Positions 12,079-25,200 of a stretch of 64,000 nucleotides of DNA are shown in pieces. Location of the stretch: the NCBI GenBank assembly GCA_025403435.1, contig CM046354.1, positions 41,117,779 through 41,181,778 of the forward strand. Direction: 5' to 3'. The notes beneath the pieces are model-generated. The model made no database searches and had not been told where the DNA came from. It was given only the letters and a program-made list of their open reading frames with translations. A program made the position numbers and the translations under genes. The DNA is from Artocarpus heterophyllus. Lineage: Eukaryota > Streptophyta > Magnoliopsida > Rosales > Moraceae. How positions within the stretch are numbered: position 1 is the first letter of the stretch; each line of letters begins with the position of its first letter.

Positions 12079-14686
12079 AATTTCGTGAGTGGGGCTGCTA
12101 TCTTGGAGAAGTCTTCTACGAATCTCTGATAATATCCTGCTAGACCCAAGAAGCTCCTTATTTCACTTGCATTCATCGGTTGCTTCCAGTTGAGAATAGC
12201 CTCTACTTTAACAGGATCAACCATAATCCTTTCCTTCGATATAACATGCCCCAAGAAAGACACTTATCAAGCCAGAACTCGCACTTGGAGAACTTTGTAT
12301 ATAGCTGTTGTCTTCTTAAAGTCTTCAGCATAATCCTTAAATGCTCCTCGTGTTCTTCTTGATTCTTTGAATAGACAAGAATATCATCGATAAACACAAC
12401 AACAAATTTATCGAGGAAATCCTTGAATACCTGATTCATCAAATCCATAAATGTCGCAGCTGCATTCGTTAGGCCGAAAGGCATAACCACAAATTCATAG
12501 TGACCATACCTCGATCTGAAGGCAGTTTTGGGGATATCTCCTTCTTTAATCTTCAGCTGGTGATAACTTGACCATAGATCAATCTTTGAAAACACAAATG
12601 CACCCTTGAGCTGATCAAACAAATCATCGATTCGAGGCAACGGGTACTTGTTCTTGATTGTCACATTGTTCAGCTCTCTGTAGTCAATGCAGAGTCTCAT
12701 AGATCCATCTTTCTTCTTAACAAATAGAATTGAAGCTCCCCATGGTGAGTAGCTCGGCCTGATGAAACCTTTGTCAAGTAGCTCCTTTAATTGCGTGTGA
12801 AGCTCTTTTAACTCTGCCGGGGCCATTCTGTAAGGTGCTTTTGAGATTGGGTCGGTGCTTGGAGCGAGCACAATCTTGAATTCAACTTCTCTTTCTGGCA
12901 GTAGACTTATCAGATCATCAGGAAACACTTCTGCATAATCATGAACTACAGACACATCTTCAATTCTTGTCTTTTCTTCTTAGCTTTTGTCTACAATGTT
13001 TGCCAGATAGCCCATGTAGCCACCTGCTAATAACTTCCTTGCTTTCATTGCAGATAAAAACATGTGAGGTTTCTTTCTGGACTCGCCAACATACACGAAC
13101 TTTTGATCACCTTAAGGATGGAAGATCACTCTTCGTTTTCGACATTCAATAGAAGCATTGTACTTGCTTAGGAAATTCATCCCAAGAATCATATCATAAT
13201 CATGCATGTTGATCACAATGAGGTCGACGAAAAGTTCCCTATCAAAAATCCATAGGGGTACTGTACATAGATAGTGCGTAGATAATATCACTTCCCCGGA
13301 AGGTAGTGTCGTAATGAATCCCTGTCTCATAGGCTCTAAACGAACCTCTAACTTTTTAACAAATGACGTGGATATAAAAGAATGAGTAGCACCCGTATCA
13401 AAGAGAACATAAGCATTATTAGATAAACTTGTTATCTGACCTGTGACCACATTGGAGGCTTTAGTAGCCACTTGTTCTTTCGTCATGGCATAGATTCAGG
13501 CATTCGTTAGTGGGGCTTCAAGTCTCCCTTGACTGATAAGTGGCCCTTCAAGGGAAGTTTGCATCTGATGGAGCTGGGCTTGAAGAGGAGCTCTTTGAGG
13601 GGCATTGGCATTCATCAGTTTGGGGCAGTTCTTGACAAAGTGGTCTTCACGCCAACAAATAAAGCATTGGTTTGTTCCCAAGCGACATTCCCCTGGATGC
13701 TTCTTTCCACATTTGACACATGGTTAAAACCGCCTGTTATTATTGTTGTGCTAACCATCATTATGCCTCTTGTTGTCTTGGCCCTACTGGTTTTAAGGAT
13801 TGCCTTTCCTCTTGTTATTCCTCCAGTTCTGGTTGCTGTTGTTGCTGTTGTTGTTCCTGTGTAGAGGATAGTTTTGATTGTTTGCATTATTGGCTTGTTG
13901 GCCCGATTGAGGCTGGTTCCTTCTTAGTTTGGACAAGTGGAATTCCACACTCTAGGCTCTCATGACAACCTGTTCTTGAGTCCTAGGTGGACTTGCCCCA
14001 TCAACGATAGCAGCAATTTCAGGCCTTCTGACCTTGATAAGCCTTCTGACCTTTTCATTTTCATCCATAACCATTCCTGGGCATAGGCGAGTAAGCTAGT
14101 CAAACTTCGTCACCACATCCGTAACAGACATATTTCCTTGGCGCAGATTTTTGAACTCCTCATAATATTTCCTTGTGATGTTCATGTGGAAGAACTTCGT
14201 GTTGAACTCATGAACAAAGTCTTCCCATGACATCTCTTCAACATTCTTGCTCTGTTCGATGCCATCCCACCAAATTCTAGCCTCCATGGTGAGGCAGTAT
14301 GAGGCACAGAGGACCTTCTCATTGTTTGTGAAATCCATGAGTCTTAAGGTGGCCTCAATTGTCTTCAACCATCCTTGTGTGACTAACGGGTCCTTAGAAC
14401 CCTCGAAGTCTGCTGGCTTAACCCTCTTCCATCTGACTAGAAGAGGTTCTTGATACGCCACTCTTGGTTCAGTAGCAGGCACTGGGACTTCATTAACTTG
14501 TGGCTGAGGAGGAGGAGGAGGAGGAGGCTCATCATTGCCTCGACGGTCGTCATTCTAGCCACGGGCCCTTAATTCTGCGATCTCTCTTCTTTGTTCCTCT
14601 AACTGCCTTTGCTGCTCAGCGATCATTGTCATAAGCCTTTTGTTGGTCTGGGGGCGCGTTTGCATTCTTCTGTGGCCGTCCATCAT
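12079..14686 (-). pseudogene. E2 gag-PR-RT, truncated polyprotein
   Basis: The ATG at 14686 opens a coiled-coil-like N-terminus, stopped by TAG at 14557-14555 and continuing in frame. Gag (14482-14096) has FEGSKDPLVTQGWL and the W-x2-F block, with another stop at 14098-14096. A zinc knuckle CFICWREDHFVKNC lies near 13675-13630, and protease FDTGATHSFIS near 13400. RT (12955-12203) holds [20 protein letters not shown] and [10 protein letters not shown], then a frameshift near 12262. The frame resumes as FLGHVIS...FLGLAGYY and ends at PLTK against the LTR fragment. RNase H and integrase are deleted. Confidence 0.88.
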
Positions 14687-14882
14687 TAATTCTCCTAAAA
14701 GAGTTAGGAACTTAGAAATAATCTTCTAATATGAGACAGGTTTTCACTACTAAAACATTAATCATTAAACAACTAAACCTCATTCTTATCCTTATACTTA
14801 CATCAAAACATCTAACTTTAAAACATACTTACTTGGAGGACTTGGACTAACGTGTGGCGATATGAATTGTAAACGGAAATTT

Positions 14883-14894
14883 GCTATGATACCA
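14883..14894 (-). other. E2 primer-binding site
   Basis: TGGTATCATAGC on the element strand, five bases inside the 5' LTR end. It is an initiator-Met-like PBS with one mismatch to TGGTATCAGAGC. Confidence 0.7.
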
Positions 14895-15186
14895 AAGCCT
14901 GCAACGCCCCCTTACAGACGTCACAGATGTCGTTACATTCGTATATTACATACTTATTAAAAACTTTAATTGTAAACGTAGTTAAGGAAATCGTAACTAG
15001 GATTCATACATACTTTTTTTTTATTATTATTATTTTTACAACATTCAATAATTTAATCCATACTATTAATAATTCAATTGAATATTAAATTGATCATAAA
15101 CATCCTTTAATAAAGTAAATATGCCAAATAGTAAAATCGTAACTTATGAAACATCACATCATTCAAAATTATTTGCTCTCATAGTT

Positions 15187-15374
15187 CGGCAGGCCGAATT
15201 GGAGTCTTCGGCAGGCCGAACATGATCGGCAGGCCGGAAATCGTCAACCGGCAGGCCGACAGAGGCTCTGTAAAATAGGGTTTGAAAACTTTCAAAGTTC
15301 GACAAGCCGAAAATGTGATCAGCAGGCTGAACATTCTTACATCGGCATGCTGACCAATGATGTTCGGTAGGCCG
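15187..15374. repeat. Dyad array (8 units) in E2 LTR, first array
   Basis: Cores start at 15187, 15209, 15227, 15249, then after a 51-bp gap at 15300, 15320, 15343 and 15365. The first four are perfect or near-perfect CGGCAGGCCG and the last four are degenerate. Local spacing is 18-23 bp. The plus strand reads the AG-spacer form, so the element sense reads CT. Confidence 0.88.
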
Positions 15375-17688
15375 ACAGAGCCAAAATCCTTTATTAAACT
15401 TAATTTGTAAAACAACTTCAACTTTCAAAATGCAGAAGAACAAATTCTTAAAATGATAAAATAGAATAATGAAACATAGTTCTTGGATTCTGTAAAACAC
15501 ATCATAAAAATAGGTTCAATAATTTAACCATAGTTTAAAACGTAAAACTTGCTTCATTGGCGTTCTTCCAGTTTACAATTCATCTTCCATATGCTCACAC
15601 GCCTTCCCATATCCTCCGCCTAATCCATGACTTTCTTACCCTTATCTGTAACATGGTATAAACTTGAATAAGCTAAAGCTTAGTAAGTACATATAATTCT
15701 CACAATTTAAAAACATTTCATAAACATCATCATCATCATTGTCATCATCATCATATCATAATAGTGCATTAAGCACATTTTCATCGAAACATATCTTTCA
15801 TTACATTGACCATATTAAAACTTATTCCATTTTATCTTAAGGGCCCAAGTGTTGCACCATAACATCATTGTAGGCACGCCGTCATGAGAAAAGAAGGGTA
15901 GCTAATCCTAAACCAAACATGACATCACATCATATCATAACATTGGTGTGCAACACTTATTAGGTGATACATATATACATAACTTTCATGCTTTGAAATT
16001 TGCCATAATCAAACATACATAACTTAAAATCATGAAAATCTTTCATAAGAAATCCTTTAAGGAAATCATCATAAAATCATTATAAATATCATCATGAACA
16101 TAACATCAATCCTTTTAAAACACATCATGCTGTAGGTGAGAATGTACTTACCTTAGAAGCTAGCTTACTTAACCTTATAAGAATTGGTGACGTCGCCGCG
16201 ATCTCGGTGTGCTCGTTCCTTTGTGTGTTCATGCCATTTATTTATTTAAAGATACAAAATAAAATTAATACTTATCATCACAAAATAAACATTCATTCAT
16301 ATAACATCACATATACATTCATCTCTTACAAACATGATTTATAACATGCATCCTTAACCAAGATCTTCAAAAACATAAAATCATCATTACATACACTTCA
16401 CTGACCTACATGGATCCAAGACTTAAAAACTTAACATTCACACATACTTTAGGCACCATACTTATCCAGGGTAAAGCCAATACATAAACATATTACCATG
16501 ATTTTTCTTTCGTCATAGAAATTACATTAAGTATCTAAAAACAAACCATGCATTTCAAACATGAAATCTGCTAACAATAATAAGGTAATGAGTAATCTTT
16601 TGAAAACATTTTCTAACAATTAAAACACATATATATTTTAATTTTAAAATTCATACTAACATCTTACTAATGTATATTTCAATATCATAAAATTTATTTC
16701 ATCATTAATAAAATCATTTAAACATATAAAACATTACATAAAACGAAAGTCAAAAAATTAACATTGTTAAAACAATTTCCTTGACCTAATCTCATATAAA
16801 TTCCATAACACATAATTCACTCATCAAAACATTACCAAACTTTGTAGTCCATAACATAACATATACATGAACATTCTTGCTAAATTTTGTAGCAAACAAA
16901 ACACATTTACTCCTTGAACAAAAATTACATTTTTCAAGCATCATAGCCAAACATCAATATTTTACTGTGAGTGGTAGAGGATAGAAAATTCATAACTTAA
17001 TTTAAAAAAGTCGAAATGACTTGAAACTTGGAGGAACATTGCATAACACATACATGGATAACATATAAAAAATTCAGAGTAAAACGAAATACCTAGAGAA
17101 AGTTATGGTAGTCGCATGTCTAGAGGGATTTCATTTCAAAATTAAACCAAAAACAAACCCTTACCTGAAAACGATTCTTCTCAAATTCCTTCAATTCTTC
17201 TAAAGAAAACTCAATATTTCTCAAATATTTGCAAGAGCATTTTCGAGAGAGAGGAGGAATAGAAAACGTGGAGAAGAGAAGAAGAAGAGAAGAATAAAAG
17301 AAACGTCTCAGAATGAGTGAGAGAGAGAAAGGAAAGACGTAAGAGAAAGAGAGAGAGAGCAATAATGTAAAAAAGAAAATTTCAATGCTCTCCATTATGT
17401 CCAAAATTTTCTGACTATCTGGACTAAAATTAAGGCTAGCTTCACATGGAAAGTGGAGAGGATTGAGGGAGAGTCGAATCAATTGGTCTCACTTACCATA
17501 TTTCACTTTTTTTTTAAATAGGAAACTATCTCAATTACATTCAATCAATGCCAAGTCAAACGTTTTATTTCCTTAAATGAGGAAATTAATCCATAATTAT
17601 ACCAATTAATCTAATTAAAACAAAATCAACGTAATTATCTCAGCCATAAATTTGGAGAGATTTCTGCTGACTGCTCGTCAGCTGTCAT

Positions 17689-17769
17689 CGGCCTGTTGAT
17701 TCTTCACTTCGGCCTACCAATTCCTCAAAGTTCGGCCTGCCGATTCTTGGCAGACTTTTTGGCCTACCA
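17689..17769. repeat. Dyad array (4 units) in E2 LTR, second array
   Basis: Cores CGGCCTGTTG, CGGCCTACCA, CGGCCTGCCG and TGGCCTACCA start at 17689, 17710, 17733 and 17760 (spacings 21, 23, 27). The orientation of the asymmetric spacer is opposite to the first array in the same LTR. Confidence 0.8.
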
Positions 17770-19188
17770 AACTGTCCTTAAAATACCATACATTATAACA
17801 TTTAAGTCATCATTTCATCATAAATAAACATACATTAAAATTAACATGAACACTTGAGTACATCGATTTCATGCGGTCGTCACCTGTCATAACACTTAAA
17901 ATAAATAGTTAGTAACATTAAGATCATAAATCATAACATATAACATAAATTGTTAAAAAAATTTACTTAACGTCGTTATTAACTTAACATGATCCGTTAC
18001 ATCAAAATTGGTGGGTGTTACAGTGACGTGATAATTTACTTAGATTAATTAAACAAGAATTTAATCAAAACATGAGTTTAAAGGGTTTAAATTAAATATG
18101 AAAACGTGAAAAATCCAAAACTTTTTTTTAAACAGGCATTTTTGATAATTAAACAAACATTTTCATCAAACAAATAATAAGAAAATGGCAAAGAAATAGG
18201 ATAAACGAGAATGGATCCCACCGACCCACAACTTGTACACACACATAGTACTGACAATATAGTAATACAACCATAGTCCAAGTAAAAGGAAAAAAAAAGT
18301 TAAAATGTTACATGCCTTGATTTAATAATAGGAATAACCTACTAAGTCTTCCTACTGCTCCTGAGTCCTGTCTGAGGAATCTGCTCTGAACCTAAGCAGA
18401 AATCCACCTAGAGGGGGAAAAGTTTGAAAATAAATAAAACGTGAGCGAAAGGCTCAGTAGGACTATATTCAAGAAATAATAAATTAAAAGGAAGTATCCT
18501 TATTCAAGGAATCATTTAAGAAAAGACTTGAATAAATAAGTTTAAACAAATCTGTTCTTACCCAAAAACTGTTTATTCATCGACCAGAAAGATCATCAAT
18601 TTCTTTTCCTAGGCAAACCATATGAATCACACCACCGTAGTGGCCCAGCTAGGTTTCAGGACCTGCCCTCAAGGTCGATCGCTACATGACCCGATCTCTA
18701 ATATGGCATCATGCCTTTATATTCATTTTCATCATTATTCAAAACCCATTTACCAAATGTTATCATTTACATTCATTATGAAGTTTATTATGGAGTTCAT
18801 CTTAGTCCACGGTTCATAAAAACAACCTATAAAATTCCTTTTTCAATCAACCGTTGAAAACATTTTGATAAAACCCTTTTCCAAGGCCAAATCATTTGAA
18901 ATTGGGTTATCAAAGAAAGAGGGGTAGAAGTCCTACCTCGGTACTCGTGCCGGTGTCCCACACCGTAATCCCGGTCCACTATACGTTAGCTCCGCAGAAC
19001 CACAAACGACCCTAAATATAAACTAGGTCGATCAATATCTAGTTTAAGATATTCTATGTTACTAAACCATTTCATGATGTCTTAGTGTGCCATCTGTATC
19101 TTTAAATTCATTTTATAAAGTTGGGAATTCAATCGGGGTTCAAAACAGTGAAAATGGATGAAAATCACAAAATCTACCCTTGTTCGGT

Positions 19189-19353
19189 CGGCCTACCGGT
19201 CTCCCTAGTTCGGCCGACCAAACTGCACAGTTTGGCTTGCCGGAGGACCAGGTCCTGTCGGCCAAACATTCCCAGGTTCGACCTACCGAACGGATGAATC
19301 CAGCCTGCCGATTCTATGAATCTGGCCTACCAAACACGAAGTTCGGCCTGTCG
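19189..19353. repeat. Dyad array (8 units) in E1 5' LTR
   Basis: Cores start at 19189, 19211, 19233, 19259, 19279, 19301, 19323 and 19344. The spacings (22, 22, 26, 20, 22, 22, 21) match the partner LTR array at 6294 unit for unit. Confidence 0.9.
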
Positions 19354-19950
19354 ATCTGGAAAATTTGTAGAAATTTTAGGCACAGGTTTTGGGTCTCCCA
19401 AAACCCAAATCTTGATTCAACTTGTTTTTCTCAATTCTTAGACATGGAAAACACTCATAGATGATAGAAAAACATAATAGGGCACTTTCGAACTCATTTA
19501 AACAAGATTTGCACACAAAATCCAAGAAAATCCAAAAATAGAGAAAAAGGGAGAAAAATGAAAAATCTTGATTCGAATCCATTTTTCTTCAAACAAAGCT
19601 TAGATCCTAGTTTTTCTAAGTTCCTTTAACTAAAATCAGGGTTTTCTAAGCTCGAATAAACTTAGATTTCAAAAAGGCATGAAAAATTGAAAATTTGAAA
19701 AAGTTTAGAAATTTCAAAACTAACCTCAAATCCAAGCTTTAAATCACATTTTTGGTTGATCAATCACACTCCCGAGCCTTCAATCCACCAAAACTCAAAG
19801 CTTGAGCTTGATTGGAATTAAAATTTTGAAAGAAAAATGAGAGAGAAGGAGAGAGACCGAGAGAGAGAGTGGGATGAGTGTGGGGAGAGAGAGAGAGAGT
19901 GAAAGTGAGAGCGAAAGAAAGAGTGAGGGAGAGATTAAATAGAGAGGAAT

Positions 19951-22131
19951 TGTAACGTCCCGAAATTTATTTAATGTTAATGTAATGTAAATGATGAATT
20001 AGTGTGCCATAATTAACGTTTTAACATTTATTAGACTATTTGGTTGGATTTTTGAATTTTTGGTTGTTTTGTTAAATTAATGAATTCGAAGGATTTCTTA
20101 TTGTTTTAAAATGATGTTTTGAGTTTTAAAACACCACAAATTGTAAAATGTTAAAAATACTCCGTTTTGCAAAACCGTGGGCGGCACATGGTTTTCGCAC
20201 AGTAAAACCGCCCACCGATTTTCTCTATTTATTTCCTTCCTTCCTCTCTCTATCCTCACTCTCCCGTGACATTCTCTCTCTCTCTCTCTCTCTCGGCAGC
20301 TCGCTCTCTCTCTCAATTCTCTCTCAAATTTTTGAACTCCATTTCGAATCCAAGCTTCGGGATAGCAAGGAGGAAGCTCGGGGACGTGATTCGGCAACCG
20401 AGAACGCGGATTGAAGCTTCGATTCGAGGTTAGATTCAAAATTTCTAAACTTTTTACAAAATTTTCAATTTTGTGTGTTTTTGAAATCTAAGTTTGTTTA
20501 AGCTTAAAAAACCTTGGATTTGTGTTAAATGAACTTAGAACAACTAGAATCTAAGTTTAGATTGAAGAAAAACGGATTGAATTCAAGATTTTTCATTTTT
20601 CTCCTCTTTTTCTCATTTTTGGATTTTTGAGGATTTTGAGTCAAAATCTTGTTTAAATGAGTCCAAACATGTTTTAGAATGTTTTTCTATCAAGTATAAT
20701 TGTTTTTCATGCCTGGGATTTGAGAAAAACAGGTTGGAATCAAGATTTGGATTTTGGGGATCGAGAAACCCGTGACTGGGATTTCTGGGTTTTCCCAGTT
20801 CGGCAGGCCGAAGTTCATGTTCGGCAGGCCGGAGTGATGATCGGCAGGCCGGTGTTCTTCCGACCGGTAGGCCGAATCTGGGGAAATGTTCGGCAGGCCG
20901 AACCTTGCTTCCGGCAGGCCGAACCTTGCTTCCGGCAGGCCGAACTGTGCAGTTCGGCAGGCCGAAGCAGAGCGTCCGGCAGGCCGACCGAGGCATGGAA
21001 AAGTTTGTGATTTTTACCCGTTTTCACTGTTTTGAACCCTGATTTAAATCCCAACCTTATAGGATGATTTTAAAGGTACAAATGGCACACTAGGACATCA
21101 TGAAATGATTTAGTAACATAGAATGTCTCAAACTAGATATTGATTGACTTAGTTAGTATCTAGGATTGTTCGTGGTTCCGTGGAGCTAACGTATAGCGGA
21201 CCGGGATTGCGGTGTGGGGTACCGGCACGAGTATTGAGGTAGGACTTCTATCCTATTTCTTTGGTAGCCTGGTTTTGAAATGATTTGGCTTTAAAAGGGA
21301 TTTCTATCAAAATGTTTTGAACGGTTGTCTGAAAATGGTTTTATCGGTTATATTTTATTATACCGTGATCTGAAATGAATTTCATAATAAATGTAATTGA
21401 CAACACTCGGTAATAGGGTTTTGAATGATAATGATAATAAACACATGGGCATGATGCCATATCAGAGATCGGGTCGTGTAGCGATCGACCTTGGGGGCAG
21501 GTCCCGAAACCCAGCTGGGCCACTACGGTGATGATATCATGGTTTGCCTAGGTAAAAGTAAATTGGTGTTTTGATTTGACAAGTAGACTGTTCTGTGTCA
21601 GGACGGTTCTACTCAAGTTGTTTATTCATTTATTTATTTAAGTTTCCTCTGAATAATTTCTAATGATGCTATGTTTCTTTGCATTAAACTATTTTATAAA
21701 ACATAGTCCTACTGAGCCTTTCGCTCACGTTTTATTGTTTTGAATTTCCCCCATCTAGGTGGTCTTCCATTTAGGTTTGGAGAAGATTCTTCGGACCGAA
21801 CTCAGGAGCAAAAGGAGAGTTTATTTATATTCTGTAGTATTAATCAAGGCATGTAAGACTTTAACTTTATTTGTACTTGGACTGTAATTGTATTAGTGAT
21901 ATTGTCAGAACCATGTGTGTGCACAAGTTGTGGGTTGTGGAACCCATATTCGCGGTTTTTATTCAATTATTGTTATTTGTTTAATGATTTTAAATTCTTT
22001 TTATAAAATGTGGTGGAAAATCTCTTTATCTCTTACTTAATTGGATTCTTAAACACTTAATTTTAATTAAATCTGCTTTTAATTAATCTAAATATTCCGC
22101 CATGTCACCTCCCGTACTCCGGGACGTGACA
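19951..22131 (+). repeat. E3 5' LTR (2181 bp)
   Basis: TGTAACGTCCCG...GGGACGTGACA. A possible TATA-like TATTTATTT near 20225 precedes a long CT repeat (20270-20320) that may be the transcribed leader. The dyad array follows at 20801-20986, then the conserved family block near 21475-21530 and the CTGAGCCTTTCGCTCACG motif near 21715. Confidence 0.95.
20801..20986. repeat. Dyad array (9 units) in E3 5' LTR
   Basis: CGGCAGGCCG cores (one CGGTAGGCCG) start at 20801, 20822, 20842, 20865, 20891, 20912, 20933, 20955 and 20977. Spacings are 21, 20, 23, 26, 21, 21, 22 and 22 bp. The best units extend to the 14-bp dyad TTCGGC-AG-GCCGAA. Confidence 0.95.
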
Positions 22132-22134
22132 GAA

Positions 22135-22146
22135 TGGTATCAGAGC
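22135..22146 (+). other. E3 primer-binding site
   Basis: TGGTATCAGAGC three bases after the 5' LTR, complementary to the 3' end of initiator methionine tRNA, the usual primer of this lineage. Confidence 0.9.
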
Positions 22147-22236
22147 TCAAGGTTATGAACCTTGGGAATTGTGCACACATAGGTTTGACAATGAAATACC
22201 TCTGACAGTCCAAATTTTGTTTTTAGAAGTGAGAGA

Positions 22237-25200
22237 ATGGCACCTAGACGTCGTTCGACTGCTGACGCCGAGTTTGGAAATGATGAGAGCATGATGAGGT
22301 CTATGTTTGCGGCTTTCCGGCAGATGGCAGCCAGGGCTAGACCGGAAGACTCCAGTGCTGGTAGTCGGCATGCTTTCTTTAAAGAATTCTGGCGGGCGTC
22401 TATTCTGACTTTTGATGGCAGCGGGGATCCGCGGTTAGCTGAATATTGGTTGGATTCGATCTTGAAGCATCTAGATACTCTTGGTGTGCCTGAGGAGTAT
22501 CGAGTGGAATTCACGGCGTATAAGCTCGAGGGTGGCGCTAACACCTGGTGGAAACAAACTAAGCGTCTGGAGCGCGGTGGCGATATCGGTTGGGACAAGT
22601 TCGAGGAGCTGTTCTATGATCGGTATTTTCTGCAGGGATATAGAGATCAGAAAGCAGCTGAGTTTTATAGATTACAGCAGGGTGATCTATCAGTTCAGGA
22701 GTATGAGGCAAAGTTTAACGAGTTGGCTAGGTTTGCTCCATCAGCGGTGGCATCGGAGCGTGAGAAATGTATTAAGTTTCAGGAAGGACTCAAGGCTCCT
22801 ATTCGACGGCAGTTGGTTGCTCTACGGCTTAGGAGTTTCGAAGAGCTTGTGTCATCGGCGATCTCCGTGGAGAATGATTACGTGCAATATTGTGAGGATC
22901 GAGCCAAAGCTTCAGGAGGACCGCAGAGGAGTGGCAGGAAGAGCACCAGTAGTCGTCCAGCTCCGGGGAAAGGCAAGCAAGGCGGTGCGACCAGTGGCAG
23001 TAGCAGTTCGTCTGGCAGCGGGCGCAGCAACCCCTACAGCTTTCATTGTCATTTCTGTCAGCAGCCCGGACACATCAAGAGGAATTGCCCGATCAGGAGT
23101 GCTCGTCTTGGATCGCAGACCGGGGAGGATGCCAGTCGTTCGTCTCAGCCTCAGCCTCAGACCCTACCTCCGCCTCCGCAGTACCCGCAGTTGCAGTATC
23201 CGCAGTTTTCTCCTCAGCAATTCTCATATCCGGCACGGGGGCAGCAGCCGCAGTATTTTCAACGCAGTGTTCCTCAGTATAGAGCTCCGAGCACAGGCAG
23301 TGTGCAATCATCTCCATCTCAGCAGCATCGGCCGAGTAATCCAGGACCCAGTAATGTCGGTAGAGGAAAAGGAAAGACGCCAGTGCAGGTTCATGCAATG
23401 GCATCTGGAGGGTTAGATTCTCAGACTGGTAACGCGGTTGTCGATGGTATGATTTTGGTTTCCAGATCTTTAGCTCGCGTTTTATTTGATACCGGTGCCT
23501 CTCATTCTCTCATTTCGAGTTCTTTTGTACATGCCTTGGGATTAGAAGTAGAAGAGTTTAATGAACCCCTAGTTATAACTTCTCCCTTGGGGCGGGTGTG
23601 TGTGAATTGTATGTGTAAATCTTGTAAAATAAAGATTGGGGATGAGATTTTGAAAAGTGATTTGATTGTACTCCCCATGAGTTCCTATGATGTAATTCTA
23701 GGGATGGACTGGTTGTCCAGGTATAGTGCAGTTGTGGACTGCCAACTTAGAAAAGTAACCCTAGTGTCTGATAAGGGGACGGTAATCACTTACCAGGGTG
23801 GTGGTGATTGGCTAATGAGTGAGCGTCTTATGAAGTCGTGTCTAGGAGGGCGAAGGAATCTAGGTTGTTGTGCTTTTCTTGCCAATCTAGATTGCGAGCC
23901 CTATGTTTCGAGTAGTAGTGTAGCGATTCCGGTGGTTGATGAGTTCGAGGATGTCTTCCCTGACGAGTTATCAGGGTTACCACCGCATCGGGAGATTGAG
24001 TTTGGTATCGAGTTGTTTCCAGGGACATCACCAATTTCTATGGCACCTTATCGGATGGCGCCAGCAGAAATGAAGGAATTGAGGAAGCAACTTCAGGAGC
24101 TTGCTGATAAAGGATATATTCGGAATAGCACATCTCCATGGGGAGCACCAGTTTTGTTTGCTAAGAAGCACGATGGGACTCTCAGGTTATGTGTGGATTA
24201 TCGGCAGCTGAATCGTGTTACAGTGAAGAACAAGTATCCCTTGCCTAGGATTGATGAGCTATTTGATCAGTTGGGAGGTTCGCGATACTTCTCGAAGATT
24301 GACTTGCGTTCAGGTTATCATCAGCTCAGGATCAAGGAAGAGGATATTCCCAAGACAGCATTTAGGACTCGGTATGGGCACTTCGAGTTTCTGGTTATGT
24401 CGTTTGGGTTGACGAATGCTCCGGCAGCTTTTATGGATCTGATGAACAGGATATTTAGGCCGTATCTGGATTAGTTTGTGATCGTGTTCATCGATGATAT
24501 TCTTGTGTATTCTAAGACTTGGAAGGAGCATGAGCAGCATCTTCGGATCGTGCTTCAGACTCTGCGGGAGCACCAATTGTATGCTAAGAGGGAAAAATGT
24601 GAGTTCTGGTTGACTGAGGTCAAATTTCTGGGTCATATCATCTCAGAGCCTGGTATTTCGGTGGATCCGTCCAAGATTGAAGCTATATTGGGTTGGGAAC
24701 GACCAAGGAATGTAGCGGAGATTCGCAGCTTCTTAGGTCTTGCCGGATATTACAGGAAATTTGTAAAGGACTTTTCGAAGATTGCAGCTCCGTTGACGAG
24801 ATTGATCAAGAAAAACGTCAGGTTTGAGTGGGATGAAGATTGTGAGCTTGCTTTTCAGGAATTGAAGAACCGGTTGACTTCAGCTCCAGTGTTGATTATT
24901 CCTAGCAGTAATGAGCCGTATGAGGTTTATGCGGATGCTTCAGGGCGCGGACTTGGATGCGTGTTGATGCAGCATGGTCGTGTGGTTGCGTACGGATCGA
25001 GACAGCTACGACCTCACGAGCGGAATTATCCTACTCACGATTTAGAGCTTGCAGCGGTGATCTACGCGCTGAAGATTTGGAGGTGTTATTTATATGGAGC
25101 ATCGTTTCAGGTCTTCTCCGATCACAAGAGTTTGAGATATTTGTTCACTCAGAGGGATCTCAACTTGAGGCAGCGCAGATGGGTGGAGTACATGGAGGAT

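Larger units (their letters stand above)
11968..18022 (-). mobile_element. E2: deleted Ty3/gypsy element inside the E1 LTR
   Basis: TSD GTGAC at 11963-11967 and 18023-18027. In element sense: a full 5' LTR (18022 to 14900, 3123 bp), PBS, gag, protease, RT, then an abrupt junction to the last 111 bp of the 3' LTR (11968-12078). RNase H, integrase and nearly all of the 3' LTR are gone. The LTR sequence and gag differ from E1 and E3, so this is a separate gypsy family. Confidence 0.9.
14900..18022 (-). repeat. E2 5' LTR (3123 bp)
   Basis: A long LTR running in element sense from TGTAACACCCACC (18022) to GGGGGCGTTGCA (14900). It contains two dyad arrays (17689-17769 and 15187-15374). A CT-rich stretch on the element strand near 17220-17370 resembles a transcribed leader. 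Otherwise it is AT-rich noncoding sequence. Confidence 0.88.

Noticed and set aside
20148..20414. Repeated ORF starting MLKILRFAKPWAAHG in E3-family LTRs (also 27069 and 33774)
   Set aside because: It recurs because the LTR is repeated. The Leu/Ser run is the CT-repeat leader, and no domain is recognisable.
20801..20986. CRISPR-like appearance of regularly spaced short palindromic repeats
   Set aside because: Units are 10-14 bp with 7-12 bp linkers, sit inside plant LTRs and are far too short and degenerate. This is eukaryotic DNA with no cas genes.
20613..21054. ORFs on both strands rich in SACR, GLP and RPAE words at each dyad array
   Set aside because: They are translations of the TTCGGCAGGCCGAA repeat in different frames. 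The same words appear wherever an array occurs, on both strands, with no conserved length or start.
22481..23416. 311-aa plus-strand ORF overlapping E3 gag
   Set aside because: An alternate-frame shadow of gag. The gag frame has the conserved motifs.
24472..24474. Programmed stop readthrough between gag and pol in E3
   Set aside because: The stop lies inside RT just before the catalytic FIDD, not at a gag/pol junction, and two more stops follow. It is a disabling mutation.
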